Assembly (NCBI RefSeq): GCF_036322625.1
Contig: NZ_AP027266.1
Span: 65,001-129,000 of the forward strand
Reading direction: 5' to 3'
Source of the DNA: Roseicyclus marinus
GTDB taxonomy: Bacteria > Pseudomonadota > Alphaproteobacteria > Rhodobacterales > Rhodobacteraceae
Length of the DNA stretch: 64,000 nt
In this document: one piece after another, positions 46,591 through 55,026 of the stretch
How positions within the stretch are numbered: the first letter of the stretch is position 1
Layout: each line of letters begins with the position of its first letter
Program-made: the position numbers and the translations under genes
The notes under the pieces: model-generated
What the model saw: the letters and a program-made list of their open reading frames with translations, nothing else
Told to the model about the DNA's origin: nothing
Database searches by the model: none

Positions 46591-47631
46591 TCATTCCGCC
46601 GGAACGATGCCCCGCCCCAGCCCGCGCCGGTTCAGCACCGCATCGGCGCCAAGGATGCCCGCCACGACAGCGGCAAAGGCGATCAGCGCCGCAATGCCCA
46701 GCGTCGGCAGACCGGCAAGGCCCGCGCCCACGGTGCAGCCGCCCGCCAGAACGCCGCCCACGCCCATCAGCGTCGCGCCCCCAAGGCTCCGACCCATCTG
46801 GCCCGCGCTGTCAAAGCTTTCCCAGGCAAAGCGCCGGGACAGGATGGCAGCGGCGAAGGCCCCGGCCAGAACGCCCCCGATCAATCCCGCGCCAAAGCCG
46901 GCCGTCGTGACACTGGCGGCAACGCCCCAGAACAGCGCCTCGGCCCAGGGGCCGGTAAAGGCCAGCCCCTCGATCGGGATGGCGTCGAATTCATCGTAAA
47001 GCACGTAGCCCGTGCCGACCCAGGCCACCGGCACCAGTGCGCCGATCAGCGCCCCGCCCAAAAGCATCGGGACGGATATGCGCGACCGCAGCACCACCAA
47101 CAATGCAAGGCCTGCGATGACAGCGGCCCAGATCCAGCCCGCGCCCGGCAACACGCTGCCCAAGGATACGGTGACCGACCCCAGCGCCATCCGCAGTGGC
47201 GCAAGCGCGCCCTGCAACGTCGCATGGGCCGCGACCGCCGCCACCAGGATCGCCACGAGCGCCCGCAGGTTGCCGCTGGCCGACAGGATCGTCAGCCGCG
47301 ACAGGCAGCCGCGTGCCAGCACCGTGCCCAGCCCGAACAGGAGACCCCCGACGACAAGGCCCACAACCGGAACAGGCTCGGCATGGAACCGGTGCGCCTC
47401 GAAACTCACGAGGCCCGCCGCGACAAACCCTTGGGTTCCCAGAACGGCCACGGCCAGCGCCAGCGCCCAGACGCCGCGCGCCTCGCTCCGGTCCTCGACC
47501 GGGCCGACCAGCGCCCGCCGCAGGCAGAACCGCGTCAACATCGCCAGCGCACCGAAGGCCAGGCCCAGGATCAGGCCGAACCAGACCGAAGCCGTTTGCG
47601 GGGACATCTCAAGGCCAAGCGTCTCGAACAT
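46591..47631 (-). CDS. YeeE/YedE family (thiosulfate/sulfur transport-like) membrane protein
   Basis: About 346 residues with some nine or ten hydrophobic segments. The two conserved cysteine loops of the family are LARGCLSRLTILSASGNL and LAGGCTVGAGLAGLPTLG, with a further Cys in LTRFCLRRA. Related proteins carry thiosulfate (TsuA) or supply reduced sulfur; no partner TusA-like gene is adjacent. The ATG at 47631 is preferred over one 27 bases upstream. It converges with pncA. Confidence 0.88.
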   Translation of the reverse strand: MFETLGLEMSPQTASVWFGLILGLAFGALAMLTRFCLRRALVGPVEDRSEARGVWALALAVAVLGTQGFVAAGLVSFEAHRFHAEPVPVVGLVVGGLLFGLGTVLARGCLSRLTILSASGNLRALVAILVAAVAAHATLQGALAPLRMALGSVTVSLGSVLPGAGWIWAAVIAGLALLVVLRSRISVPMLLGGALIGALVPVAWVGTGYVLYDEFDAIPIEGLAFTGPWAEALFWGVAASVTTAGFGAGLIGGVLAGAFAAAILSRRFAWESFDSAGQMGRSLGGATLMGVGGVLAGGCTVGAGLAGLPTLGIAALIAFAAVVAGILGADAVLNRRGLGRGIVPAE

Positions 47632-47832
47632 CGCATCTCTCCAGATCGGGCCAGCCAATGGCCCATCGCGCGCAGCTATACCGCTGTGCCGACCTCTTCA
47701 AGGGTGCGCGCCGGGACAAGATGACTGAGATTATGCCCAATCAAGAACACATGTTCCTCCCTTGCGCATTGAGAGAACGCGCATCAGGGTGGGTGTTCCG
47801 ATCCGGGGTCGACCTTCCCTATTTTGCAGGGC

Positions 47833-48978
47833 TCACGCGACGCGCCCGCGCCAGAGCCAGACCTTGGTGCCGGAATGATCGACCGGCCCCACGGCCTCGA
47901 GCGCAAGGCCGGTCGCCTGCGCCAGCCCCTTGTCGCTGGTGATGATGCCGACCTGCCAGCCGGAAAACCGCGCCTTGAGCGTCGCGCCAAGCGCGCCATA
48001 GACCGCGAACAGGAGCTTCCGCTCCCCGATCCGCGCCCCATAGGGGGGATTGGTCAGGACGATCCCCGGCGCCATGCCCTCGGGCGGTGCCAGATCGCTC
48101 ACGGCCTGCCGCGCAAAGCTGCAGATCCCGGACAGCCCCGCCCGCTCGGCATTGCCGCGTGCGCCCCGGATCGCGCCGTCATCCCGGTCGAAACCGAAAA
48201 ACCGTGCGTCCCCTTCATCTTTCTCCAAATATGCCGGGGAGCGCGAGGGGCAGGGCCCCTCGCTCCCGCCGCCTGCCAGATGGGCAAAGGCGAAATCGCG
48301 CGATCGGCCCGGCACAAGGCCCATGGCGATCTCGGCAGCCTCCATCGGGATCGTTCCCGAGCCGCACATCGGATCGACGACCGCCTGGCTGCCGTCGAAC
48401 CCCATCTGCCACAGGAATCCCGCCGCCATGGTTTCGCGCAGGGGCGCCTTGCCGACGAAACTCTTGTGGCCGCGCCGGTGCAGCGGCTCGCCCGTGGTGT
48501 CGATCGAGATCGTGCACAGATCGTCCTCGATCCGGGCCTTGAGCGGGATCGCCGCATCGCCCGAACCGGGGCCCGAAACGGGGATGCCTGCCGCCGTGAT
48601 GGCCCCCGCAAGGCGCTGGGCGGCGGCCTTGTGGTGGTAGATCCGCGAGCCGCGACACACGGCCTCGACCCGGACAGGGTGATCGGGGCCGAGCCATTCG
48701 GTCCATGGCAGCTTGCGCGCGCGCTTGTCGAGCTGGGCCAGATGCAGCGCGCGAAAGGCCGCGACGCGCCACAGCACGCGCACGGCACAGCGCAGCGTCC
48801 GGTTGGCGCGGATCGCCTCGGGCAGGCCGCCTGTCACCTCGACCCCACCGGGCAGGACCGTCACGCCGGCAAAGCCCGCAGCCTTTGCCTCGGCGGCAAG
48901 CGGCGCTTCCAGCCCCGGCACGGCGACCAGAAACAAAAGGCCCGGCACCGTCACCGGGCCGGGCGCATCATCGGCCAT
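47833..48978 (-). CDS. THUMP-domain class I SAM-dependent RNA methyltransferase (RlmL-like)
   Basis: A 381-residue protein. The N-terminal THUMP region (LFLVAVPGLEAPLAAEAKAA start, RIYHHKAAAQRLAGAI) is followed by a Rossmann methyltransferase with VVDPMCGSGTIPMEAA and the catalytic NPPYGARIGE, indicating base N-methylation. It resembles the RlmL m2G methyltransferase domain, but is shorter than E. coli RlmL and lacks the second (RlmK) domain, so its RNA target is uncertain. A stretch near SPAYLEKDEGDARF is encoded by what looks like an intergenic-type repeat (see repeat at 48207-48268). It is followed upstream by efp on the same strand. Confidence 0.88.
   Translation of the reverse strand: MADDAPGPVTVPGLLFLVAVPGLEAPLAAEAKAAGFAGVTVLPGGVEVTGGLPEAIRANRTLRCAVRVLWRVAAFRALHLAQLDKRARKLPWTEWLGPDHPVRVEAVCRGSRIYHHKAAAQRLAGAITAAGIPVSGPGSGDAAIPLKARIEDDLCTISIDTTGEPLHRRGHKSFVGKAPLRETMAAGFLWQMGFDGSQAVVDPMCGSGTIPMEAAEIAMGLVPGRSRDFAFAHLAGGGSEGPCPSRSPAYLEKDEGDARFFGFDRDDGAIRGARGNAERAGLSGICSFARQAVSDLAPPEGMAPGIVLTNPPYGARIGERKLLFAVYGALGATLKARFSGWQVGIITSDKGLAQATGLALEAVGPVDHSGTKVWLWRGRVA
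48207..48268 (+). repeat. hairpin-plus-CCAAATA repeat, copy B, inside a coding region
   Basis: CTTCATCTTTCTCCAAATAT, then GCCGGGG and a hairpin (AGGGGC...GCCCCT). It matches the arrangement at 25191-25250 but lies in frame inside the THUMP methyltransferase gene, adding a Pro/Ser/Glu/Asp-rich loop. Confidence 0.5.
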
Positions 48979-48990
48979 GGCAGGCAGCCC

Positions 48991-49557
48991 TCAATCCTTG
49001 GCGCGTTCGACGTAGGTGGCATCCTCGGTGTTCACCACCACGCGGGTCCCGACGCCGATATGGGGCGGCACCATCACGCGCACGCCATTGTCCGCCGTCG
49101 CGGGTTTGTAGGAGGAGGAGGCCGTCTGCCCCTTCACCACCGGTTCGGTCTCCATGATCTCGACCGTCACCTTTTGGGGCAGTTCGATCGCGATGGCGAC
49201 GCCATTGTGGACCGAGAGATAGACCGACATGCCATCCTGCAGCCAGACCTTGCCGTCGCCCACGACATCCTCGGTCACGGTGATCTGCTCGTAGCTGGTG
49301 GGCTCCATGAAATGGTAGCCTTCGCCATCGGCATAGAGGAAGGTGTAGCTGCTTTCCTCGACATGGGCGCGCATCACGCCCTCGGTGGTTTTCCAGCGTT
49401 CGCTGACCTTGGTGCCGTTGTCGATGCGCCGCATGTCCACCTGGGTCACGGGCGTGCCCTTGCCGGGGTGGAAATTCTCGGCCTTGAGGATGACGTAGAG
49501 AACGCCGTCGATATCGACGACATTGCCCTTGCGCAGCTGGGACGCGATGACCTTCAT
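48991..49557 (-). CDS. efp: elongation factor P
   Basis: A 188-residue three-domain OB/KOW protein that rescues ribosomes stalled at proline runs. The tip loop reads HPGKGTP, with Lys33 as the site for beta-lysylation by EpmA. The C-terminal signature is [28 protein letters not shown]. epmA lies divergently 90 bp away. Confidence 0.96.
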   Translation of the reverse strand: MKVIASQLRKGNVVDIDGVLYVILKAENFHPGKGTPVTQVDMRRIDNGTKVSERWKTTEGVMRAHVEESSYTFLYADGEGYHFMEPTSYEQITVTEDVVGDGKVWLQDGMSVYLSVHNGVAIAIELPQKVTVEIMETEPVVKGQTASSSYKPATADNGVRVMVPPHIGVGTRVVVNTEDATYVERAKD

Positions 49558-49647
49558 GACAAGCCTCCAGAACTTGATGTCGCTTGAGGGCCTGCCGCCC
49601 CCGCGTTAGAGGCAGCCGTTACCGCATCCGCCGCGAAAGGGCCAGCC

Positions 49648-50667
49648 ATGACATGGTGGCATCGTGACACCCACGCCGACCGCCGCCCCGCGCTGATGGC
49701 GCGCGGCCGCATCCTCGCCGCGATCCGGCGTTGGTTCGAGGATCAGGGCTTTGTCGAGGTCGACCCCGCCTATCTGGTGGTCTCGCCCGGCAATGAAACG
49801 CATCTGCACGCGTTCGAGACCGTGGCGATGGACGACAGCCTGACGCCGCGCCGCCGCTACCTGCACACCTCGCCCGAATTCGCGATGAAGAAACTGCTCG
49901 CGGCGGGGGAGGAAAAGATTTTCACCCTGTCGCGCGTCTGGCGCAACCGGGAGGGCGGGCCGCGCCATGCGGTCGAGTTCACGATGCTCGAGTGGTATCG
50001 CGCGGGCGAAGGCTACGAGGTGCTGATGGAGGATTGCGCGGCGCTGATGCGGGTGGCGGCGGAGGCCTCGGGCGTGACAGAGCTGCGCCACCGGGATGTC
50101 GTCTGCGATCCCTTTGCCGGTCCGCGCCGCACCACGCTGCAGGCCGAGGCGATGCGCCATGGTGTCGATCTTCTGGCCACGCTGGACGGGCCCGTGCCCG
50201 ATGCCGCGGCCCTTGCCGCCCAACTGGCCGCCATCGGCATCGCACCGGGCGCGGGCGACAGCTGGTCGGACCTGTTCTCGCGGCTTTTGACGGCGCGGAT
50301 CGAGCCGGAGCTGGGTTCCGGCCCCGTGATCCTTGACGCCTATCCCGCGCCCGAGGCGGCGCTGGCGCGGCGGTCGGCGCAGGACCCGCGCACGGCGGAG
50401 CGGTTCGAGCTGTTCGCCTGCGGGGTGGAGCTGGCCAATGCCTTCGGGGAGCTGACGGACCCGGCGGAGCAGCGGGCGCGGTTCGAGGCGGACATGGACC
50501 TGAAGGAGGCGATCTACGGCACCCGCTACCCGCTGGACGAGGAGCTGTTGGCGGCGCTGGCCCGGATGCCGCCTGCGGCGGGCTGTGCGCTGGGGTTCGA
50601 CCGGTTGGTGATGCTCGCCACCCATGCGCCGCGGCTGTCGGACGTCCAGTGGACCCCGCCCGCCTGA
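49648..50667 (+). CDS. epmA: EF-P--lysine lysyltransferase EpmA (GenX/PoxA)
   Basis: A 339-residue paralogue of the class II lysyl-tRNA synthetase catalytic core without the tRNA anticodon domain. Motif 2 is FTLSRVWRNREGGPRHAVEFTMLEWYRA and motif 3 is GCALGFDRLVMLA; VELANAFGELTDPAEQRARF is also typical. It attaches (R)-beta-lysine to EF-P Lys33 when EpmB supplies it. No epmB-like radical SAM gene is seen in this window. Confidence 0.94.
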   Translation: MTWWHRDTHADRRPALMARGRILAAIRRWFEDQGFVEVDPAYLVVSPGNETHLHAFETVAMDDSLTPRRRYLHTSPEFAMKKLLAAGEEKIFTLSRVWRNREGGPRHAVEFTMLEWYRAGEGYEVLMEDCAALMRVAAEASGVTELRHRDVVCDPFAGPRRTTLQAEAMRHGVDLLATLDGPVPDAAALAAQLAAIGIAPGAGDSWSDLFSRLLTARIEPELGSGPVILDAYPAPEAALARRSAQDPRTAERFELFACGVELANAFGELTDPAEQRARFEADMDLKEAIYGTRYPLDEELLAALARMPPAAGCALGFDRLVMLATHAPRLSDVQWTPPA

Positions 50668-50985
50668 CCGGGCGCGGGTCGGGACGCGGCCCGTGTGCAA
50701 GCTTGCACGGAGGGGTCAAGGGGTTGGAATCGTTGGAGAAAGGGGATTTTGTTAGGGTTTTGGTAAGGGGGTGATGGGGGCTTGGAGCGGGTTCGTTGTG
50801 GGGGATCGGGGAGTTGGGTGTGGGTTGAGTGTTGGGGACCGGCCCTTGGCGAACTGTCAACCTCGGCAGAACACTTCGGATGCTGCGCACGCAAGGCAGA
50901 CCTTCAAACTTGACCCAGGTAGATCTAACGGTGATCATTGCGCCGGAAGAGCGTAACGATTTGTGCAACATTTTAGGAAATATTC
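50668..50985. other. 318-bp region upstream of the reverse transcriptase, no gene; palindrome and G/T-rich tract
   Basis: No credible reading frame. It contains a perfect 14-bp palindrome, GTGCAAGCTTGCAC (50695-50708), then about 140 bp (50709-50850) in which the plus strand is G- and T-rich with very few C and many GGG runs. After this the sequence turns AT-richer before the reverse-transcriptase start. It may hold the promoter and possibly a non-coding RNA partner. Confidence 0.6.
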
Positions 50986-52623
50986 ATGCCTGTTCGACTG
51001 GGTGAGGGATTTGGACTTGAGCCCGAAAAGGTTAATGGTTCAGATTGGGCCCTCTCCGTTGCTAGGATTTCTGCGGATAGTAATTCGGATTTTATTTTTG
51101 CCCCACATCTTCGGCTAATTTATCGATATGCTGCAGACGAATTGATCGAATCTTTAAAGTCGAAGTTAAGGGCCGGAAATTACGTTCTTGGCACGCCGAT
51201 GACGATTGAAGTCCCGAAGGCTTCAAGGATAAGCGTCAGGTCAAATCCGCCTAGACCTGGGCCAAATTACACTCGGCCAGGAAGCATACTTTTTCCTGAA
51301 GATAGGCTGTTCTATCAATTTTGTGCAGATTATGCGCTTACAGTGGTGGAAGGCAAAACCGACAGGGCTAGGTCATTTAGCCACCAAATAGACTATGAAA
51401 ACCCGGAAAGCCTATTCAAATCCACACGTGCATGCTGGGCCGATTTTCAGCGGGCCATTAAGGAATATTCTGATCCGGATGAAATTAAGTATGTTATGAA
51501 AATTGATATTGCTAACTTTTTTGGTAGTATAAATCAGCATGTGCTAGTCAACAACCTGCTAGATCATGGGCTCTCAAGGGATGTGGTGGAGCGCTTAGAG
51601 GTCACACTCACCAGCTTCACAAACTCGAGATCGTCTCGAGGAATTATTCAGGGAATTTTTCCGAGCGATTTAATTGGAAATTTCTACCTCGAGCCTTTTG
51701 ATCGCTTTATGAGCGACATCGGAATTCAGTCTGCAAGATATGTAGACGACATTTATATTTTCTTTGAAAGCGTAAATCAGGCAGAGGAAACTCTTAAGAA
51801 GATTATTCCAAAGTTACGTGAGCTTGACCTGTCGCTTAATGAGGCGAAGTCAAAAATACTTCCCAAGAATGTACTCACCGCAGAAGAGCCTGACCTTCAA
51901 GAGCTATTTGATTTAGCTATTGCAGAAATAAGAGAGCAGCTTGACGAAAACGATTTTTCAACTGCCTATGGGTTTCAGGAGGAGTGGGATTGGGAGGATG
52001 AAGGAGATGATGATGATGCAAAAATTCACCTTGAAGCAACGAAATCTTTGTTTGATTCTGTAAATCTTTACAGCGGATACGAAGAGGAGGTCGAGAGATT
52101 TTGCATACCCTTATTCATTAAAGCTAAATCTGATTACGCCATTGAGCATGTGATTTCATCTTTTGACAAAAGGCCATCCATGGCTCAGATTTACTGCTCA
52201 TATCTAGGAAAATTCACTGACAGGGACGAGGTGCTGGCATTTCTTAGATCTAAAGTTGAAGATGCACGCCTCCATGATTGGCAGCTGATGTGGGTAATCG
52301 GAGCTTTCCTTCAAGGGCGACATCATGTAGATGCTGATATTGTTCCAGTACTGCGAGTATTTAATGACAGAGACCGACATGATGCCGTGCGCGCCATCGC
52401 AGCGATTTTTGTTGGACTGCATGGTGACGCGATCCGCAGAAGATCCCTCTTTGACAATTGTGCAGACTGCACAATTTACGTGCAAGCCGCAATTTTTTAC
52501 ATCTCCCTAAGAAAATCCGATGCTACTTCAAATAACCATCGAACGCAGTGGGTCAACAGAAGTACTTTCAATACTTTGATTAGCAAAGCTTGGAGCAATA
52601 TGAAGGCTAAGAGGCCCGCCTAG
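50986..52623 (+). CDS. UG/Abi-type (defence-associated) reverse transcriptase, subtype unassigned
   Basis: A 545-residue stand-alone reverse transcriptase. Palm motif A is MKIDIANFFGSI (Asp174), motif B GIIQGIFPSDLIGNFYL (219-235) and motif C RYVDDIYIFF (Asp254, Asp255). The N-terminal fingers include RPGSILFPEDRLFYQFCADY (97-116). An acidic loop (about 331-345, EEWDWEDEGDDDDA) precedes a helical, repeat-like C-terminal domain (about 360-545), as in Abi/UG enzymes. No group II maturase, CRISPR (Cas1) or retron VTG motif is seen. Codon use and composition are clearly AT-richer than the neighbours, indicating transfer. AGGAA lies before the ATG. A defence role is inferred from family knowledge. 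Confidence 0.82.
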   Translation: MPVRLGEGFGLEPEKVNGSDWALSVARISADSNSDFIFAPHLRLIYRYAADELIESLKSKLRAGNYVLGTPMTIEVPKASRISVRSNPPRPGPNYTRPGSILFPEDRLFYQFCADYALTVVEGKTDRARSFSHQIDYENPESLFKSTRACWADFQRAIKEYSDPDEIKYVMKIDIANFFGSINQHVLVNNLLDHGLSRDVVERLEVTLTSFTNSRSSRGIIQGIFPSDLIGNFYLEPFDRFMSDIGIQSARYVDDIYIFFESVNQAEETLKKIIPKLRELDLSLNEAKSKILPKNVLTAEEPDLQELFDLAIAEIREQLDENDFSTAYGFQEEWDWEDEGDDDDAKIHLEATKSLFDSVNLYSGYEEEVERFCIPLFIKAKSDYAIEHVISSFDKRPSMAQIYCSYLGKFTDRDEVLAFLRSKVEDARLHDWQLMWVIGAFLQGRHHVDADIVPVLRVFNDRDRHDAVRAIAAIFVGLHGDAIRRRSLFDNCADCTIYVQAAIFYISLRKSDATSNNHRTQWVNRSTFNTLISKAWSNMKAKRPA

Positions 52624-52786
52624 TTGTGCGAATTGCCCATCATGGGAAATTCAAAAAACTGTAGGTCGAGCCTCGGCCACATGGCCTGATTGTTGCAAGG
52701 CAGGCGAGCGGCAGTTCTACCTCGTGTGACACACCGCCGGCAAAAGGCTTTCATCTCTCGGGATAGATCCGGCTGCAATTTCGCGA
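52624..52786. other. 163-bp region between reverse transcriptase and ParB-like gene
   Basis: No gene. A short hairpin around GGCCACATGGCC (52672-52684) and a GC shift back to host composition at about 52690 are visible. The right boundary of the transferred segment probably lies here. Confidence 0.4.
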
Positions 52787-53686
52787 CTATCCACCGGGAC
52801 GTCTGCTTCCGCAACGGTTCTTTAAATGCCATACCGCGCTGCCGTCAGGCAGTTCGCCCCCCTCACCTCCCCCCAACCAAGCCTCCACGTAATCCATCAC
52901 ATCCTCCATCAGGGGGCCGCTGGCGTCCCGTCCGGTGAAGCGCAGGAGCCAGCCGTCCTTGTGCCGCTCGCGCCTTATGGTGAGGGACATCGCGGTGCGG
53001 AGGTAGTGCCTCGGGCGGTCCTTGCGGTAGGGGGGCGGGGGGTGGCGGGCCTCCTCCTCCATCTCGTCGAGGATGGCGGAGAGCAGGCTCCATTGCGTCG
53101 CGGGGGAGCGGTCGGAGGATTCGGCCAGCGCCACGTCCATCACCGGGCCCAGACCGGCGCGCAGCCCCGCGGCAAGGCGGGTGAGTTTTTGCTGCGAGAG
53201 CGACAGCGGCTCGGTCAGGGTGGGGCCGAAATGCTGGACAACCTCGACCACGGCGCGCAGGCGGGCGCGGCGGAAGCGGTCGTAGGTGGGGTAGAGCGCC
53301 GGGAGCGCGTCGTCGAGCGTGGCGAAATGGCCGTGCTCGAGGGCGGTGAGCAGGATGCTGGCCCGTTCCCAGGGCGTGATCTCGGCGCGGATCTCGTTTT
53401 CCTCGATCATGGCGGCCAGCGCCGCGGGGATGTCGGCGGGCTGGCGGATGAAGGCGGGAATGGTGGGCTGGTTCAGCTCGCGGTGCGCGATCAGCCGCCG
53501 GTAGCCGGAGATGAGGCCATAGGGGAGGGGGCCGGTGGCGGGGAAGACCTCGATCGGCATGCGCAGCCCGTGGGCGGCGATGGAGAGGGTGAGGTCGGAG
53601 AGCGCGATGGGGTCGAGGTCGAGCCGGTCGCGGGGGAGGGCGGCGGCGTCGATCTGGTCGAGGGGGATGTGTTGGATGGGGTCCAT
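52787..53686 (-). CDS. ParB/Srx-fold domain protein
   Basis: A 299-residue protein. The N-terminal ParB-like nuclease/CTPase fold shows IPLDQIDAAALPRDRL, LTLSIAAHGLRMPIEV, the ISGYRRLIAHREL box and the following AAMIEENEIRAEITPWERA. A helical DNA-binding-like middle follows. It is not accompanied by parA and no parS was recognised, so a role in chromosome segregation is doubtful; a regulatory role is possible. It converges with the reverse transcriptase gene. Confidence 0.75.
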   Translation of the reverse strand: MDPIQHIPLDQIDAAALPRDRLDLDPIALSDLTLSIAAHGLRMPIEVFPATGPLPYGLISGYRRLIAHRELNQPTIPAFIRQPADIPAALAAMIEENEIRAEITPWERASILLTALEHGHFATLDDALPALYPTYDRFRRARLRAVVEVVQHFGPTLTEPLSLSQQKLTRLAAGLRAGLGPVMDVALAESSDRSPATQWSLLSAILDEMEEEARHPPPPYRKDRPRHYLRTAMSLTIRRERHKDGWLLRFTGRDASGPLMEDVMDYVEAWLGGGEGGELPDGSAVWHLKNRCGSRRPGG

Positions 53687-53769
53687 GGGCCTGTCCTGCG
53701 GTTGGGGACCGCAGGATAGGCCGGGGGCGGTTGTGTTGCGGGGATCGCGGAGGCGGCGCGCGGTCCCGG

Positions 53770-54951
53770 TCAGAGCGCGTTCAGCAGTTGCGTGGTCGGC
53801 CAGGCATCGGCGGGCAGGCCAAGCCGTTGCTGTTCGGCGCGCACGGCGGCACGGGTGCCAGCCCCGAGGATGCCGTCGATGGCGCCGACGTCATGCCCGC
53901 GCGCCTGCAGCCGTTGTTGCAGGGCGCGCATCTGGTCGCCCGACAGGCCCGGATCGGGGTTGCGCGGGTCGAACACCGGCGCGCCCTCGAGCCGTGTCGC
54001 GAAATAGGCGGCGGTCAGGACATAGGTGAAGCTCTGGTTCCATTCGAAGAGAACCGTGAAATTGGGATAGGCCAGGAAGGCCGGTCCGTTGCGCCCCTGC
54101 GGCAGCACGACCGAGGCCTGCGATCCCGGCATGGGCAGCGCGCCGCCGGCCCGGGCGCGCACGCCCGCCGCTTCCCAATCCGATACGCGGCGGCTGGTGT
54201 GGACGCCGGTCTGGAACCAGTCGAGGTCACCCGGCACGGTGATCTCGACAAGCCACGGCTCGTTCGGCCGCCAGCCCAGCGACGAGAGCACATTCGCCCC
54301 CGACATCAGCGCATCGGGGGCCGAGGTCTGCAGGTAGACATGCCCGTCGCCATCGCCGTCGATGCCGTTTTCCACGATATCCTCGGGCAGCATCTGGACC
54401 ATGCCGATCTCGCCCGCCCAGGCGCCTTGCGTGTTCACCGGATCGAAATCGCCGTTCTCGAACAATTCCAGCGCGGCGAAGATCTGGGGCCGGAAGATAT
54501 GCGGGCGGCGGCAATCATGGGCCAGCGTCACGAGGCTGTTGAGCGTGTTGTAATCGCCCTGGAACGCGCCGTAATCGGTTTCGAAGGCCCAGAAGGCCAG
54601 CAGGATGCCGCGCGAGACGCCAAAGCGGCGCTCGGCCTCGTCGAAGACGGCATCGAAGCGTTCGGCGTTGCGCCGGCCCGCATCCATCCGGTTCTGCGAG
54701 ATCAGGCGGCGGGCGAATTCGGTGAAGGGCTGTTGAAAGAAGCCCTGCCGCCGGTCGGCATCGAGCGTGCGCTGGTCAAAGCGCGCGCTGCGGAAAAACG
54801 CGTCGACCGTGGATTGCGCATGGCCGCGCGACACGGCCTCGGATTTGAGGCCTTGCAGGAATTGCCCGAAATCCCCGCCGCATTGCTGGGCATTTGCCGC
54901 CCCGGTCAAAAGCCCGAGGGCAAGGCCCCCGGCACACAAGAAACGCTTCAT
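53770..54951 (-). CDS. lytic murein transglycosylase (MltB family) with peptidoglycan-binding domain
   Basis: A 393-residue secreted enzyme with a signal peptide (FLCAGGLALGLLTGAANAQ). The SLT_2 domain carries the catalytic Glu in LLAFWAFETDYGAFQGDYNT and the AGEIGMVQMLPEDIVENGID pattern. The C-terminal PG_binding_1 domain is LSGDQMRALQQRLQARGHDV, followed by GAIDGILGAGTRAAVR. It cleaves glycan strands to anhydro-muropeptides, feeding wall recycling such as the AmgK/MurU route. Confidence 0.93.
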   Translation of the reverse strand: MKRFLCAGGLALGLLTGAANAQQCGGDFGQFLQGLKSEAVSRGHAQSTVDAFFRSARFDQRTLDADRRQGFFQQPFTEFARRLISQNRMDAGRRNAERFDAVFDEAERRFGVSRGILLAFWAFETDYGAFQGDYNTLNSLVTLAHDCRRPHIFRPQIFAALELFENGDFDPVNTQGAWAGEIGMVQMLPEDIVENGIDGDGDGHVYLQTSAPDALMSGANVLSSLGWRPNEPWLVEITVPGDLDWFQTGVHTSRRVSDWEAAGVRARAGGALPMPGSQASVVLPQGRNGPAFLAYPNFTVLFEWNQSFTYVLTAAYFATRLEGAPVFDPRNPDPGLSGDQMRALQQRLQARGHDVGAIDGILGAGTRAAVRAEQQRLGLPADAWPTTQLLNAL

Positions 54952-55026
54952 GTCAAAACAGCCCTGTCGGTTCGAGGTCCGGGCTCAGACTAACAAGGCT
55001 GCATAATCCCGCAAGCATTGCATCCG

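Noticed and set aside
50986-52623. Retron or group II intron origin for the reverse transcriptase
   Set aside because: No VTG or msr/msd-like arrangement was recognised, and no maturase or endonuclease domain follows the polymerase region.
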